Notes: generated by a model from the sequence alone, not told the origin. Shown: positions 24,237 to 33,608, numbered from the stretch's first letter. The stretch is 64,000 nt of DNA from Catenuloplanes indicus (GCF_030813715.1 NZ_JAUSUZ010000001.1:4464001-4528000), one strand, 5' to 3'. Numbers and translations are program-made.

Positions 24237-26198
24237 ATGAGTGAGACCTTGGCGAACCTTCTCAAGGAGGAGCGGACGTTCCCGCCGCCGGCCGCGCTCG
24301 CCGCGGAGGCCAACGTCACCGACGCCGCGTATCAGGAGGCCGCGGACGACCGGCTGGCGTTCTGGGAGACGCAGGCCCGCCGCCTGGAGTGGTCGAAGCC
24401 GTGGGACCAGGTGCTCGACTGGTCCAACCCGCCGTTCGCGAAGTGGTTCGTCGGCGGCGAGCTGAACGTGGCCTACAACTGCCTGGACCGGCACGTGGCG
24501 GCCGGTAACGGCGGCAAGGTCGCGATCCACTGGGAGGGCGAGCCCGGCGACACCCGCACGATCACGTACGACGACCTGCTGACGTCGGTCTGCCAGGCGG
24601 CGAACTACCTGACCGAGCTGGGCATCACCGCCGGCGACCGGGTGGCGATCTACCTGCCGATGATCCCGGAGGCCGCGGTCGCGATGCTGGCCTGCGCGCG
24701 GCTCGGCGCCACGCACAGCGTGGTCTTCGGCGGCTTCTCGGCCGACTCGCTGAGCAACCGGATCAACGACGCCACCGCGAAGCTGGTGATCACCGCGGAC
24801 GGCGGCTACCGGCGCGGCAAGCCGTCCGGGCTCAAGTCGATCGTGGACGAGGCGCTGCAGAGCACGCCGAGCGTGGAGCACGTGCTGGTCGTCCGCCGCA
24901 CCGGGCAGGAGGTCGCCTGGGGCGAGAAGGACCTGTGGTGGCACGAGACCGTGGAACAGGCCTCGACCGAGCACACCGCGCAGGCCTTCGACGCGGAGCA
25001 CCCGCTGTTCATCCTCTACACGTCCGGCACCACGGCGAAGCCGAAGGGCATCCTGCACACCAGCGGCGGCTACCTCACCCAGGCCGCGTTCACGCACCAC
25101 GCGGTGTTCGACCTGAAGCCGGAGACCGACGTCTACTGGTGCACCGCGGACATCGGCTGGGTGACCGGCCACTCCTACATCGTGTACGGCCCGCTGGCCA
25201 ACGGCGCGACCCAGGTGATGTACGAGGGGACGCCGGACACGCCGAGCAAGGCCCGGTTCTGGGAGATCGTCGACCGGTACAGGGTGACGATCCTCTACAC
25301 CGCGCCCACGCTGATCCGCACCATGATGAAGTGGGGCGCGGACATCCCGGCCGGGCACGACCTGTCCTCGCTGCGCATCCTCGGCAGCGTCGGCGAGCCG
25401 ATCAACCCGGAGGCCTGGATCTGGTACCGGGAGACGATCGGGCACGGCAACACCCCGGTCGTGGACACCTGGTGGCAGACCGAGACCGGCGCCATCATGA
25501 TCTCCCCGCTGCCCGGCGTGACCGCGACCAAGCCCGGCTCGGCCATGACGCCGCTGCCCGGTATCTCCGCGGACGTCGTCGACGACCAGGGCAAGTCCGT
25601 GCCGAACGGCGGCGGTGGCTACCTGGTGCTGCGCGAGCCGTGGCCGTCGATGCTGCGCACGATCTGGGGCGACGACAACCGGTTCGTGGAGACGTACTGG
25701 TCCCGGTTCGACGGCATGTACTTCGCCGGTGACGGCGCGAAGAAGGACGACGACGGGCACATCTGGCTGCTCGGCCGGGTGGACGACGTGATGCTGGTGT
25801 CCGGGCACAACATCTCCACCACCGAGGTCGAGTCCGCGCTGGTCTCGCACCCGTCGGTCGCGGAGGCCGCGGTGGTCGGCGCCACCGACCCGACCACCGG
25901 GCAGGCGATCGTCGCGTTCACCATCCCGCGCGGCAACGTCGACACGTCCGGCGAGGCCGGCGAGGCGCTGATCCAGGAGCTGCGCAACCACGTGGCGAAG
26001 ACGCTCGGCCCGATCGCCAAGCCGCGTCAGATCATGCTGGTCGCGGAGCTGCCGAAGACCCGCTCCGGCAAGATCATGCGCCGCCTGCTGCGCGACGTGG
26101 CCGAGCACCGCTCGCTCGGCGACGTCACCACGCTCCAGGACTCCACGGTCATGGACCTGATCGCCAGCGGCATGAAGGACAGCAAGTCGGACGATTAA
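24237..26198 (+). CDS. acs: Acetyl-coenzyme A synthetase
   Basis: Makes acetyl-CoA from acetate, CoA and ATP through acetyl-AMP. At 653 residues it has full length. The P-loop-like motif is YTSGTTAKPKG starting at Tyr261 (Ala replaces the usual Gly), followed by YWCTADIGWVTGHSY and WWQTETG, the adenylate-binding stretches. LLGRVDDVMLVSGH is the hinge motif, and the C-terminal TRSGKIMRRLLRD contains Lys612, the residue usually acetylated by Pat enzymes to switch the enzyme off. ATG at 24237 has GAGGAG a few bases upstream. A strong hairpin follows the stop. Acs near the tad locus is conserved in Streptomyces and Mycobacterium (from memory). Confidence 0.97.
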   Translation: MSETLANLLKEERTFPPPAALAAEANVTDAAYQEAADDRLAFWETQARRLEWSKPWDQVLDWSNPPFAKWFVGGELNVAYNCLDRHVAAGNGGKVAIHWEGEPGDTRTITYDDLLTSVCQAANYLTELGITAGDRVAIYLPMIPEAAVAMLACARLGATHSVVFGGFSADSLSNRINDATAKLVITADGGYRRGKPSGLKSIVDEALQSTPSVEHVLVVRRTGQEVAWGEKDLWWHETVEQASTEHTAQAFDAEHPLFILYTSGTTAKPKGILHTSGGYLTQAAFTHHAVFDLKPETDVYWCTADIGWVTGHSYIVYGPLANGATQVMYEGTPDTPSKARFWEIVDRYRVTILYTAPTLIRTMMKWGADIPAGHDLSSLRILGSVGEPINPEAWIWYRETIGHGNTPVVDTWWQTETGAIMISPLPGVTATKPGSAMTPLPGISADVVDDQGKSVPNGGGGYLVLREPWPSMLRTIWGDDNRFVETYWSRFDGMYFAGDGAKKDDDGHIWLLGRVDDVMLVSGHNISTTEVESALVSHPSVAEAAVVGATDPTTGQAIVAFTIPRGNVDTSGEAGEALIQELRNHVAKTLGPIAKPRQIMLVAELPKTRSGKIMRRLLRDVAEHRSLGDVTTLQDSTVMDLIASGMKDSKSDD

Positions 26199-26205
26199 GT
26201 GCAGA

Positions 26206-26245
26206 CCATTCGGGGGTACGGCGGACAATCCGTACCCCCGGAATG
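26206..26245 (+). terminator. Hairpin terminator after acs
   Basis: CGGGGGTACGG (26211-26221) pairs perfectly with CCGTACCCCCG (26230-26240), and CATTC/GAATG extend the stem outside a one-base bulge. The loop is eight bases. TCTTTC follows, giving a modest U-rich tail. Confidence 0.78.
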
Positions 26246-26310
26246 TCTTTCAGGGTTCTTCTGCAGAACACCCCGGATGCGCTTTTGGGTTCCGGCCCTA
26301 CTCTTAGCCC

Positions 26311-27219
26311 ATGACTGACGACGCTAGCGTGCTGATCGAAGGGCCGTGGACACACCGGTTCGTCGGCGCCAACGGCAGCAGGTTCCACGTCGTCGAGGCC
26401 GGCACCGGTCCGCTCGTGCTGTTCCTGCACGGTTTCCCGGAGTTCTGGTGGGCCTGGCACCGGATCCTGCCGATGGTCGCGGACGCCGGGTTCCGCGCGG
26501 TCGCGATGGACCTGCGCGGTTACGGCGCCAGCGACAAACCACCGCGCGGGTACGACGGATACACGCTCGCGGCGGACGTCGCCGGTACCATCCGCGCGCT
26601 CGGTGAGCGGTCCGCGGTCGTGGTCGGTGCCGGAGCCGGCGGCATGATCGGCTGGACCACTGCGTCATTCCACCCGCAGATGGTCAGCCGGCTGATCGTG
26701 ATGGGCGCCGCGCACCCGCTGCGCCTGCGCGCCGCTCTCTTCTCCGACCCGCGCGGCCAGGTCGCCGCCGCCACCCACACGCTCAAATACCAGCTGCCGC
26801 GGTACGAGCACGTGCTGGCCCGGGACAACGGCGCCGAGGTGGGCAACCTGCTGCGCCGCTGGGGTGGCCGCGAGTGGGTGAACGGCCCGGACTTCGCCGA
26901 CTACGAGGCACGCTGCCGCGAGGCGATCACCATCCCGCAGGCCGCGTTCTGCGCGATGGAGGGCTACCGGTGGGCGTTCCGGGCCGGGCTGCGCCTGCAC
27001 GGCTACCGGTTCGTCAAGCTGATGCAGAAGCCGCTGGTCACGCCGACGCTGCAGCTGCACGGCACGCAGGACCAGGCGATCCTGCCCCGGACCGCGCAGG
27101 GCTCCAGCCGGTATGTGAAGTCCTCCTACGAGTGGCTTCCGCTGCGCGGCGTCGGCCACTTCCCGCACCAGGAGGTCCCGGAGCTGGTCACCTCGGAGAT
27201 CCTGCGCTGGGCTAAGTGA
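26311..27219 (+). CDS. Alpha/beta-hydrolase fold protein (epoxide-hydrolase-like) lacking the nucleophile
   Basis: A 302-residue alpha/beta-hydrolase. HGFPEFWWAW at 40-49 is the oxyanion motif of epoxide hydrolases and haloalkane dehalogenases, DLRGYGASDKP follows, and GVGHFPHQE near the end supplies the usual catalytic His. The nucleophile elbow, however, reads GAGAGG at 106-111 where relatives have GHDWGG or GxSxG, so position 108 is Gly instead of Asp or Ser. By that reading the protein cannot form the covalent intermediate and may be non-catalytic or use another residue. The position downstream of acs resembles Rv3670 (EphE) in mycobacteria. It converges on the minus-strand gene with seven bases between stops. 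Confidence 0.85.
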   Translation: MTDDASVLIEGPWTHRFVGANGSRFHVVEAGTGPLVLFLHGFPEFWWAWHRILPMVADAGFRAVAMDLRGYGASDKPPRGYDGYTLAADVAGTIRALGERSAVVVGAGAGGMIGWTTASFHPQMVSRLIVMGAAHPLRLRAALFSDPRGQVAAATHTLKYQLPRYEHVLARDNGAEVGNLLRRWGGREWVNGPDFADYEARCREAITIPQAAFCAMEGYRWAFRAGLRLHGYRFVKLMQKPLVTPTLQLHGTQDQAILPRTAQGSSRYVKSSYEWLPLRGVGHFPHQEVPELVTSEILRWAK

Positions 27220-27226
27220 CTGACGG

Positions 27227-27589
27227 TCAGATCCGGTTCTCGCGCAGGTCGGTGACCGCGGACAGCGGTGCCCAGCCCTGGTAGACGCCGAAGTCGAACT
27301 CCTCCAGGCCGAGCGCCCGCGCGGTCGGGGCCTTACCGCCGGTGTACTCCACGCGCAGCCAGCCGTCCGCCTCGCCGAGCACGATGAACGGCTCGCCCTG
27401 CCAGGTGCAGGTGGTGCGCACGTACATCAGGTCGTCGACCTCGGACGCGTTCAGCACCCGCACGTACCGGCCCGGGCGCACCTCGGAGAAACCGTCGCCG
27501 GCCTGCGGCTGGTAGATGCGCACGTTGTCGCCGTCCGGGCTGGCCTCGTACTCGCGGCCCTGGTAGCGGGCCACGTAGCCGTCGCGCAT
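27227..27589 (-). CDS. Hypothetical protein downstream of the SseB-domain gene
   Basis: An unrecognised 120-residue soluble protein. It is rich in beta-strand-like segments with aromatics (YVARYQGREYEA, GRYVRVLNASEVDDLMYV, WQGEPFIVLGEADGWLRVEY), which suggests a small beta-barrel or SH3-like fold. There is no signal or membrane span. ATG at 27589 overlaps the upstream SseB gene stop by one base (TGATG), so the two are translationally coupled and probably act together. Confidence 0.75.
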   Translation of the reverse strand: MRDGYVARYQGREYEASPDGDNVRIYQPQAGDGFSEVRPGRYVRVLNASEVDDLMYVRTTCTWQGEPFIVLGEADGWLRVEYTGGKAPTARALGLEEFDFGVYQGWAPLSAVTDLRENRI

Positions 27590-30500
27590 CAGTTCTCGCC
27601 GACCTTTCGCCAGGTCATCGCGTCCGTGTCGAGCAGGGCGAGCAGCGTCTGCCGGCCGGACCGGTCCATGATCCACAGCTCGGAGCCGTGCGGCAGGCGC
27701 ACGCTGTCGACCTTGAACTCGGCGATCACGTCGGAGCTGTCGCCGGGCGCGAACCCGTTGCCCCGGAACGGCGGGCGCTCGATCACCCAGCCCTCCATCG
27801 CGCGCATCGCGTTCTCGTTCTGGCCGCCGTACGGAATCCGGTACAGCGTCGGCCGGTACGCCGGCCAGCGCAGCACGTGCACCGAGTCCGCGTCCGACCG
27901 GAATGGCGAACCCGGGTAGAGCAGGCCCAGCGCGGCCAGCAGCTGACCGGGCGTGGTCAGGTGCTCGACCTCGTTCGCCCGGTGCAGGAAGCCGGACACC
28001 CGGTCGTACCCCCGGTTGAGGAAGTAGTCGACCTGCTCCGGTGAGACCGCCTTCTGCATCACGGTCGGCGCGTTCGGGTCCGGCGGGCGGGACACCGGCG
28101 CGGGCGTCTCCGCCACGCGCACCGGCTCCGGCGTCGGCTCGGCGAACTCCTCCGCCTCGCCCTCCTCGCCCAGACCGACCTCCTTGGCCCAGCTGGCCAG
28201 CGCCACGATCTGGCTGCCCGGCAGCGTCGCGCCGACCGGGCTGCCCGGGTTGACCGCGAACGACAGGCCCGGGTCCGGCCAGTGCCGGATCAGGTGGGCG
28301 AACTTCACCGAGACGGTCTCTATCGCCTCGCCGCCGAACAGGTGCTCGGCCAGGCGGTCCGCGGAGGTGTAGACCACCACGTACCGCTCGCCGTCGAGCA
28401 TGTCGGTGCGCCACGCGAAGTCCGGGTCGCCGGGGCGCCCGCCGGACGCGGACGTGCCCGGCTTGAGCGGCAGCAGGACGCGGGCCAGCAGCAGCGTGGA
28501 CAGGAACGAGTCGGTGCTGCCGTCACCGGCGGCCGCGAGCAGCTCCTCCTCGACCTCGTTCGCGGGCACGAAACCGGCCAGGTCCGGCGGCGGCGCGCTC
28601 TGCGACTCCGGCCGGTAGGTGGGCGTCGGCGCCGGCGAGAACGGTCGGTCCGGATCCGGGGTGTAACCGGCGTCCGGCTGCGCCGAGGCGTAGGACGGCA
28701 CGCCGGCACCGTACGCGGGCGCCTCACCGGGCGCGGCCCAGACGTGCGGCGCGCGCTGTTCCGTCGCGGGCGGGCTCGCGTGGGTGGAACCCCGCAGGTA
28801 GTCGGTGGCCTCCTCGACCGGGACCGCACCGCCGTAGACGGTCGGCGTGCTACTCGCCTGCCGACGCGGCAGACCACCGGGACCGACCGCGGGCGCCTCC
28901 TCGGCGGCCGGCGCGGCGGCGGCATCGGCCGCCGGAGCAGCGGGCGACATCGGCCGGGACGGCAACGGCTCCGCACCGGGCCGGGCGTCCGCACCCGGGA
29001 GGGCATCCGCACCCGGACGCGACGGAAGCGCATCCGCGCCGGGGCGCAACGGGAAAGCGGGCCCGGTGGCCGGCGCGTCGTCACCCGAGCGGCCGGGCAG
29101 CGCGCCGCGTCCGGGCCGGGTGGGCAGCGAATCGGTGCCCGGGCGGGACAGCGGCGAGTCGAAACCGGGGCGGGACGACGCATCCGGCCCCGGGCCGGCC
29201 GGCGACGTGGGGGCGGGACGCGACGGCAGCCCGCCGGAGGCGGCCGCACCGGTCGTCGGCGGCTCGGCGGCCGGACGGGCTTGCAGCGAATCTGCGGACG
29301 GGCCGGGCCCGAAGGACGGGCGTGCCCCGAGCGCATCCGCAGCCGCCGAACGGGAACCGAGCGCATCGGCAGCCCCCGAGCGGGAACCGAGCGCATCCGC
29401 GGCCGCCGAACGCGACCCCAGCGCATCCGCAGCCGCCGAACGAGAGCCGAGCGCATCGGCTGCGGACGGACGCTTCGGCAGCGACTCACCGTTCGGCGGC
29501 CGCTTGGGCAGCGGCTCCGGGCCACTGTCCGCACCGGGTCGCGCCGGAAGTCCACTGTTGTCCGGCAGCGCCCGAAGTCCACTGTTGTCCGGCAGCGCCG
29601 GGAGTCCGTTGGCATCCGGTCGTGCCGAGATGTCGCCAGCGTCCGGCCGCGCCGAGACCCCATTGGTGTCCGGCAGCGCCGGCAGACCGCCCGCGCCGGG
29701 ACGCTGCGGCAGTCCGCCGAACTCCGGGCGCTGCGAAAGACCGCCGGTCTCGCGGCCGCCGAATCCTCCGGATTCGGCACGCTGCGAAAAGCCACCGCCC
29801 TCCGAAGCCCCCGCAAATCCACCGGACTCCGGCCGCTGCGGCAGGCCACCGGGTTCCGGCCGGGACGAGAACCCACCCGCGTCCGGGCGCGGCGAGAAGC
29901 CGCCCGGCGCCGGACGCTGCGGAAGACCGTTGCTGTCCGGGCGCTGCGGCGCATCCGCCCGGTTCGCCGGCGGCTCATACCCCGCCGGGCGGAACGGCGC
30001 CGGAGCACCGCCTTCCGGACGCTGCGGCGACTCGCGACCACCGGGCCGTACCGAGAATCCGCCGCTCGACGCCGGATCCGGCGACGACGGACCGGACGGC
30101 AGCGCACCCGCGGGCGGCAGCGGTGCGAATCCCGGCGGGCGCGTGTCCGCGCCCGGCAGGGGCCGCCGCGGCAGCCCGTCCCCTTCGGTCCGGGGCGGGA
30201 ACGCGTCCGTCGCGCCGGAGCGTGCGCCGTACCGTGGTGGGGCGCCGTCCCCAGCCGGCTCGAACGTGTCCGTCGGACGCGTCGGCAGCGGCTCGGCACC
30301 GCCGGGCCGGGACGCGAACGTGCCCTCCTCCGCGGTCGGCGGGATACCGCCGGGCAGCACCGGGAACCCGCCGCTGGAGGCGGGGGAACCGGGCGGAGCG
30401 AGTGGCGCCAGCGGCGCCGGACGGGCGGGCGTGCCCTCGCCGGGCTTGGTGTCGCCGCCGGCCGGCCGGCGCGGCAAGCCGTCCGGCCCGACCGCCGGTG

Positions 30501-31161
30501 CGAGCAGCCCGGCCGGCGTCTCCGGTTCCGGCGCCGCGGCCCAGCGGGACGGCCCGGAGTAGTCGGCCGCCCGATTCGCCGGCTCCGGTTCGCTGCTGGT
30601 GATCAGCCCGTTGCCGCTGAGCGTGCCGGGCGAGTGGCTCGCGCCGGGCGCGGCCAGCGCGGCCGCCACCTCGTCCTCGCTCGGCCGGGTCATGCCGGGC
30701 ACCGATGCGGTGGCGCGGGCGCGGTTCGCGCTGTCCGCCTTCATCAGGCGGGCGCGGGCGCCCATGGTCCGGCCGGGCAGGCGCACGTCACCGCTGGCGA
30801 GCTGCGCCACGAACCAGGCCGGTAGGTAGCCCTCGATGGACAGGCCGGGGTTGACCGCCAGCCACCAGTCCTCATTGGGCCAGCCGGCGGCGAGGTCGCG
30901 ATAGGCCACGTGACGCGTGGACCCGGCGTGCTGCGCGAGACAGGCGGCGAGCGCCGCGGCCGAGGTGAAGGCGAGCACGTGCGTGCGGCCGCCGGTGGTC
31001 CACGTGCCCCAGCTGAGCGGCCCGCCGGCCGGCGCGTCGCCGGAGACCGGCAGCAGCAGCTCCGTGCGCGCGAGCACCTGGAAATAGGCTTCCTGGTCCT
31101 CCTTCCGGAGGGCCTCCCGCATGGCCGCTTCGGCCTCGGTGGCCGGCTCCCACTCGGTCAC
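27589..31161 (-). CDS. Large SseB-domain protein with a long low-complexity repeat linker
   Basis: A 1190-residue protein in three parts. Residues about 10-115 resemble an SseB N-terminal domain (AMREALRKEDQEAYFQVLA, then the WLAVNPGLSIEGYLPAWFVA end). Residues about 165-860 are a Pro/Gly/Arg/Ser-rich linker full of near-repeats such as GGLPQRP and GGFSxRP. From about 867 comes a second SseB-like domain (YVVVYTSADRLAEHLF, LSFAVNPGSPVGATLPGSQIVAL) and a C-terminal domain of about 150 residues. GTG at 31161 has GGAGG upstream; the GTG at 31167 lies inside that site. It is divergent from a mycosin gene, so a link to type VII secretion is possible but unproven. SseB-family function in actinobacteria is unclear. 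Confidence 0.75.
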   Translation of the reverse strand: MTEWEPATEAEAAMREALRKEDQEAYFQVLARTELLLPVSGDAPAGGPLSWGTWTTGGRTHVLAFTSAAALAACLAQHAGSTRHVAYRDLAAGWPNEDWWLAVNPGLSIEGYLPAWFVAQLASGDVRLPGRTMGARARLMKADSANRARATASVPGMTRPSEDEVAAALAAPGASHSPGTLSGNGLITSSEPEPANRAADYSGPSRWAAAPEPETPAGLLAPAVGPDGLPRRPAGGDTKPGEGTPARPAPLAPLAPPGSPASSGGFPVLPGGIPPTAEEGTFASRPGGAEPLPTRPTDTFEPAGDGAPPRYGARSGATDAFPPRTEGDGLPRRPLPGADTRPPGFAPLPPAGALPSGPSSPDPASSGGFSVRPGGRESPQRPEGGAPAPFRPAGYEPPANRADAPQRPDSNGLPQRPAPGGFSPRPDAGGFSSRPEPGGLPQRPESGGFAGASEGGGFSQRAESGGFGGRETGGLSQRPEFGGLPQRPGAGGLPALPDTNGVSARPDAGDISARPDANGLPALPDNSGLRALPDNSGLPARPGADSGPEPLPKRPPNGESLPKRPSAADALGSRSAAADALGSRSAAADALGSRSGAADALGSRSAAADALGARPSFGPGPSADSLQARPAAEPPTTGAAASGGLPSRPAPTSPAGPGPDASSRPGFDSPLSRPGTDSLPTRPGRGALPGRSGDDAPATGPAFPLRPGADALPSRPGADALPGADARPGAEPLPSRPMSPAAPAADAAAAPAAEEAPAVGPGGLPRRQASSTPTVYGGAVPVEEATDYLRGSTHASPPATEQRAPHVWAAPGEAPAYGAGVPSYASAQPDAGYTPDPDRPFSPAPTPTYRPESQSAPPPDLAGFVPANEVEEELLAAAGDGSTDSFLSTLLLARVLLPLKPGTSASGGRPGDPDFAWRTDMLDGERYVVVYTSADRLAEHLFGGEAIETVSVKFAHLIRHWPDPGLSFAVNPGSPVGATLPGSQIVALASWAKEVGLGEEGEAEEFAEPTPEPVRVAETPAPVSRPPDPNAPTVMQKAVSPEQVDYFLNRGYDRVSGFLHRANEVEHLTTPGQLLAALGLLYPGSPFRSDADSVHVLRWPAYRPTLYRIPYGGQNENAMRAMEGWVIERPPFRGNGFAPGDSSDVIAEFKVDSVRLPHGSELWIMDRSGRQTLLALLDTDAMTWRKVGEN
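29331..29465. repeat. 30-bp tandem repeat inside the SseB-domain gene
   Basis: Four full units plus a partial fifth start at 29331, 29361, 29391, 29421 and 29451, each beginning GCGCATC. They encode decapeptides of the type ADALGSRSAA on the minus strand and stay in frame. Confidence 0.88.
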
Positions 31162-31299
31162 GGCCACCTCCCTTCACCCATCAGGCCAGACGCATTCGCG
31201 TACAACCTACAAGGTTGATCCAAGATCACAACGCGCGGCCGCACAGGGTCACAGAGTCAGCGTCCCCGCGGATACCATCGCCCAGGCGAAGGAGGCGGG

Positions 31300-32595
31300 A
31301 TGCGTGGCCGAGCTGGCATCGCCGCAGTCACCGTGCTGTGGGCTTTGACCGGATTTATCCCCTCAGAACCCACCATGCCACAGAAAACCGTGACGCACCT
31401 GGCGGGCATCAGAACACAACTCTCCGCTTCCGCGCCAGTACCCCTTAGGCCAGTCTCAACGACCGGTTTGTCCTGCGGAAGCACCGCTGCGCCATCCGGC
31501 ACCGTCCGAGAAGAGCCATGGGCACAGCAACGGTACGGCCTGGACCGTCTCGCCCCGATCGCGGACGGCACCGGCACGGTGGTCGCCGTGATCGATTCCG
31601 GTGTCGACCCCACCCATCCGCAGCTGGCCGGCCGCGTGCTGCACGGCACCGACTTCCTCGGCGACGGCGGTGAGGGCGCGGTCGACTGCGTCGGTCACGG
31701 CACCGCGGTCGCCAGCCTGATCGCGGCCGGTCCCACGCCCGGCGTCGCGTTCCGGGGCGTCGCGCCGGAAACCCAGATCCTGCCGGTACGGGTGAGCGAG
31801 CAGCAGATCGTGGACGGCGCGCAGACCGGCCGCACCGTCCCGCCCGACCGGCTCGCCGCCGCGGTCCGGTGGGCCGTGGACAACGACGCCGACGTGCTCA
31901 ACATGTCCGTCGTCCTCTACCTCGACGACCCGGCGGTCCGGTCCGCGATCGGCTACGCGGTCGCGAACGACGTGATCGTGGTCGCCGCGGTCGGCAACCA
32001 GCACCGAACGCCCGGGCCGGCCGCGGACCCCACGCCGTACCCGGCCGCCTACGCCGGTGTGCTCGGCATCGGCGCGATCACCGAGGACGGCCGGGCCGCC
32101 GGTTTCTCGCAGACCGGCGGCTACGTGGACCTGGTCGCGCCGGGCGGTCACGTGCTGACCGCGGTGCCCGGCGGCGGCCACGCCTATGCGGACGGCACCA
32201 GTTATGCCGCGCCGTTCGGCGCCGCGACCGCCGCGCTGGTCCGGCAGCGCTGGCCGGACCTGACCGCCACCGAGGTGACCGCGCGCCTGGTCGCCACCGC
32301 CGACCCGGCGCCGGGCGGACCGGCCAGCGACGCGTACGGCTACGGCGTCCTCAACCCGTACCGCGCGGTCACCGACACCCGGCCCGCGGCGCCGCCCGCG
32401 CGGTCCGGCCCGTCCGCGACCCCGGCCATCCCGGCCGCCGAGGCGATCGCCGCCGGCCACCCGAACACGCCACGCGCGCTCACGCTCGCCGCGACCGGCC
32501 TGGCCGCCGCCGTGGTGACGCTCGTGCTCGCGACGGTCCTCCCCCGCGCCCGCCGCCGCGGCTGGCGCCCACCCACCGGCAGCGACCAGCAATAG
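31300..32595 (+). CDS. mycP: Type VII secretion-associated serine protease (mycosin)
   Basis: A 431-residue membrane-anchored subtilase. An N-terminal signal (GIAAVTVLWALTGFI) exports it. The S8 catalytic triad is complete: Asp99 (VIDSGVD), His133 (GHGTAVASL) and Ser301 (GTSYAAPFG), with oxyanion Asn233. A Pro/Ala-rich linker precedes the C-terminal span (LAAAVVTLVLATVLP) and a basic tail, the mycosin layout with the protease domain outside. Mycosins are needed for ESX secretion and process selected substrates. The catalytic region begins after a 65-residue N-terminal extension. ATG at 31300 follows AAGGAGG. It faces the WXG100/EccB genes convergently. Confidence 0.93.
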   Translation: MRGRAGIAAVTVLWALTGFIPSEPTMPQKTVTHLAGIRTQLSASAPVPLRPVSTTGLSCGSTAAPSGTVREEPWAQQRYGLDRLAPIADGTGTVVAVIDSGVDPTHPQLAGRVLHGTDFLGDGGEGAVDCVGHGTAVASLIAAGPTPGVAFRGVAPETQILPVRVSEQQIVDGAQTGRTVPPDRLAAAVRWAVDNDADVLNMSVVLYLDDPAVRSAIGYAVANDVIVVAAVGNQHRTPGPAADPTPYPAAYAGVLGIGAITEDGRAAGFSQTGGYVDLVAPGGHVLTAVPGGGHAYADGTSYAAPFGAATAALVRQRWPDLTATEVTARLVATADPAPGGPASDAYGYGVLNPYRAVTDTRPAAPPARSGPSATPAIPAAEAIAAGHPNTPRALTLAATGLAAAVVTLVLATVLPRARRRGWRPPTGSDQQ

Positions 32596-32717
32596 TCCCG
32601 CCACCCTGCTGACCGCGCCTCAGCGCGAATCGGCCACGGCCGGGCCGGCGGCCGGTCGCGTCCGGTCGGCGCGACCCGCTGACCCGCACCTCAGCGCCGC
32701 CCCGTGCGGTTGCCGGG

Positions 32718-32999
32718 CTACGGGCCGAAAAGCGCCCGGTTTCCGGTCTCGGCCGCCTGGTAGTCGGCTGCGGCGTCGTCGACCGCGCGGCCGGTCTCGC
32801 GCAGCAGCGCGGTCAGGTCATCGGCCGCGCGACGCCAGTTCTCCCGGCGCTCGGTGAAGGCATGGCGTGCCTCGCCGCTCCACGCCTCCTCCGCCAGGCG
32901 GGACCGCGTGTCCAGCTCGTCGAGCGTGGATCGCAGAGCGGCAGCGGTCGTGGCGATGTCCGCGCCCGTCCGGCGAAGCGCCGCGAGATCGACGATCAT
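32718..32999 (-). CDS. WXG100-like type VII secretion protein
   Basis: A 93-residue helical-hairpin protein. The turn between two long helices carries Trp40-Ser-Gly42 (EEAWSGEARHAF), the WXG motif. The second helix, NWRRAADDLTALLRETGRAV, is followed by DAAADYQAAE, which resembles the YxxxD/E export signal (YQAAE). ATG at 32999 overlaps the upstream WXG gene stop as ATGA, the usual paired arrangement for heterodimeric ESX substrates. No transmembrane region is present, as expected. Confidence 0.85.
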   Translation of the reverse strand: MIVDLAALRRTGADIATTAAALRSTLDELDTRSRLAEEAWSGEARHAFTERRENWRRAADDLTALLRETGRAVDDAAADYQAAETGNRALFGP

Positions 33000-33313
33000 G
33001 AACGGCCCCACGCGCCGAACAGGCCCGCCAGTGCGACCGCCGCGTCGTCGTCGGCCGCGACATAGGCCGCCGCGGTGGACCGCAGCATGACCGCCGCATC
33101 GGTCAGCGCGGCCAGCAGCGTCTCCTGATCCTCCGCCCAGGTCGCGCGCAGCTCCTCGAACGCGGTGCCGCCGTCGCCCTGCCAGGCCGCTCGACCGGCG
33201 TCCAGCCGGTCGAGCAGGCCGCCCAGCAACGTCCGCAGCTCGGCCGCCGCGTCGTCGCACCTCGCCGCCGCGCCGGCCAGCGCCGCCGGGTCCACCGTGG
33301 TCGTCTCCGTCAT
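32996..33313 (-). CDS. WXG100-like type VII secretion protein (partner)
   Basis: A 105-residue helical protein with Trp44-Gln-Gly46 (RAAWQGDGGTAF) at the hairpin turn, flanked by Ala-rich helices. It is first of a two-gene pair that overlaps by four bases, so it should form a 1:1 dimer with the next protein. The tail (YVAADDDAAVALAGLFGAWG) contains YVAAD, a plausible YxxxD secretion signal. ATG at 33313 has a weak GGGGTGG ribosome site. Confidence 0.87.
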   Translation of the reverse strand: MTETTTVDPAALAGAAARCDDAAAELRTLLGGLLDRLDAGRAAWQGDGGTAFEELRATWAEDQETLLAALTDAAVMLRSTAAAYVAADDDAAVALAGLFGAWGRS

Positions 33314-33608
33314 CTGCCACCCCTTCCCGTGCCGTTCAGGGGTCGCACGCTATCCAGCGCCGCCGATCTTCGCGGGTTCCGCGGATCAATAGCGGCATGC
33401 CGGGAGCGCCCCGGCGTTTCCCGACATTGACCGCATCCGTCGCACGGCCACGACCAGCACAAAGGCAATAATCAAGGACACCATGGGTACGCCGGACCGC
33501 ACGATCCGACACGGCAACAGGTCACCTTGACTACCGCGGCAGACAGGGAACTACCGCGGTGGACAGAAGGCCGCCGCGCCGCACGGCAACGGAGACGACA
33601 CGTGCCGC
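33314..33608. other. Region between eccB and the WXG pair
   Basis: Nearly 300 bases without a supportable gene. It must carry the promoter for the WXG pair. The only structure seen is a pair of 20-base imperfect direct repeats at 33531-33550 and 33551-33570, both starting CTACCGCGG and sharing GGACAG/AGACAG inside. Confidence 0.5.

Noticed and set aside
28282-30825. Long plus-strand and alternative minus-strand frames across the SseB linker
   Set aside because: Repetitive GC-rich sequence opens several frames. Only the 27589-31161 frame has recognisable domains at both ends and a good ribosome site.
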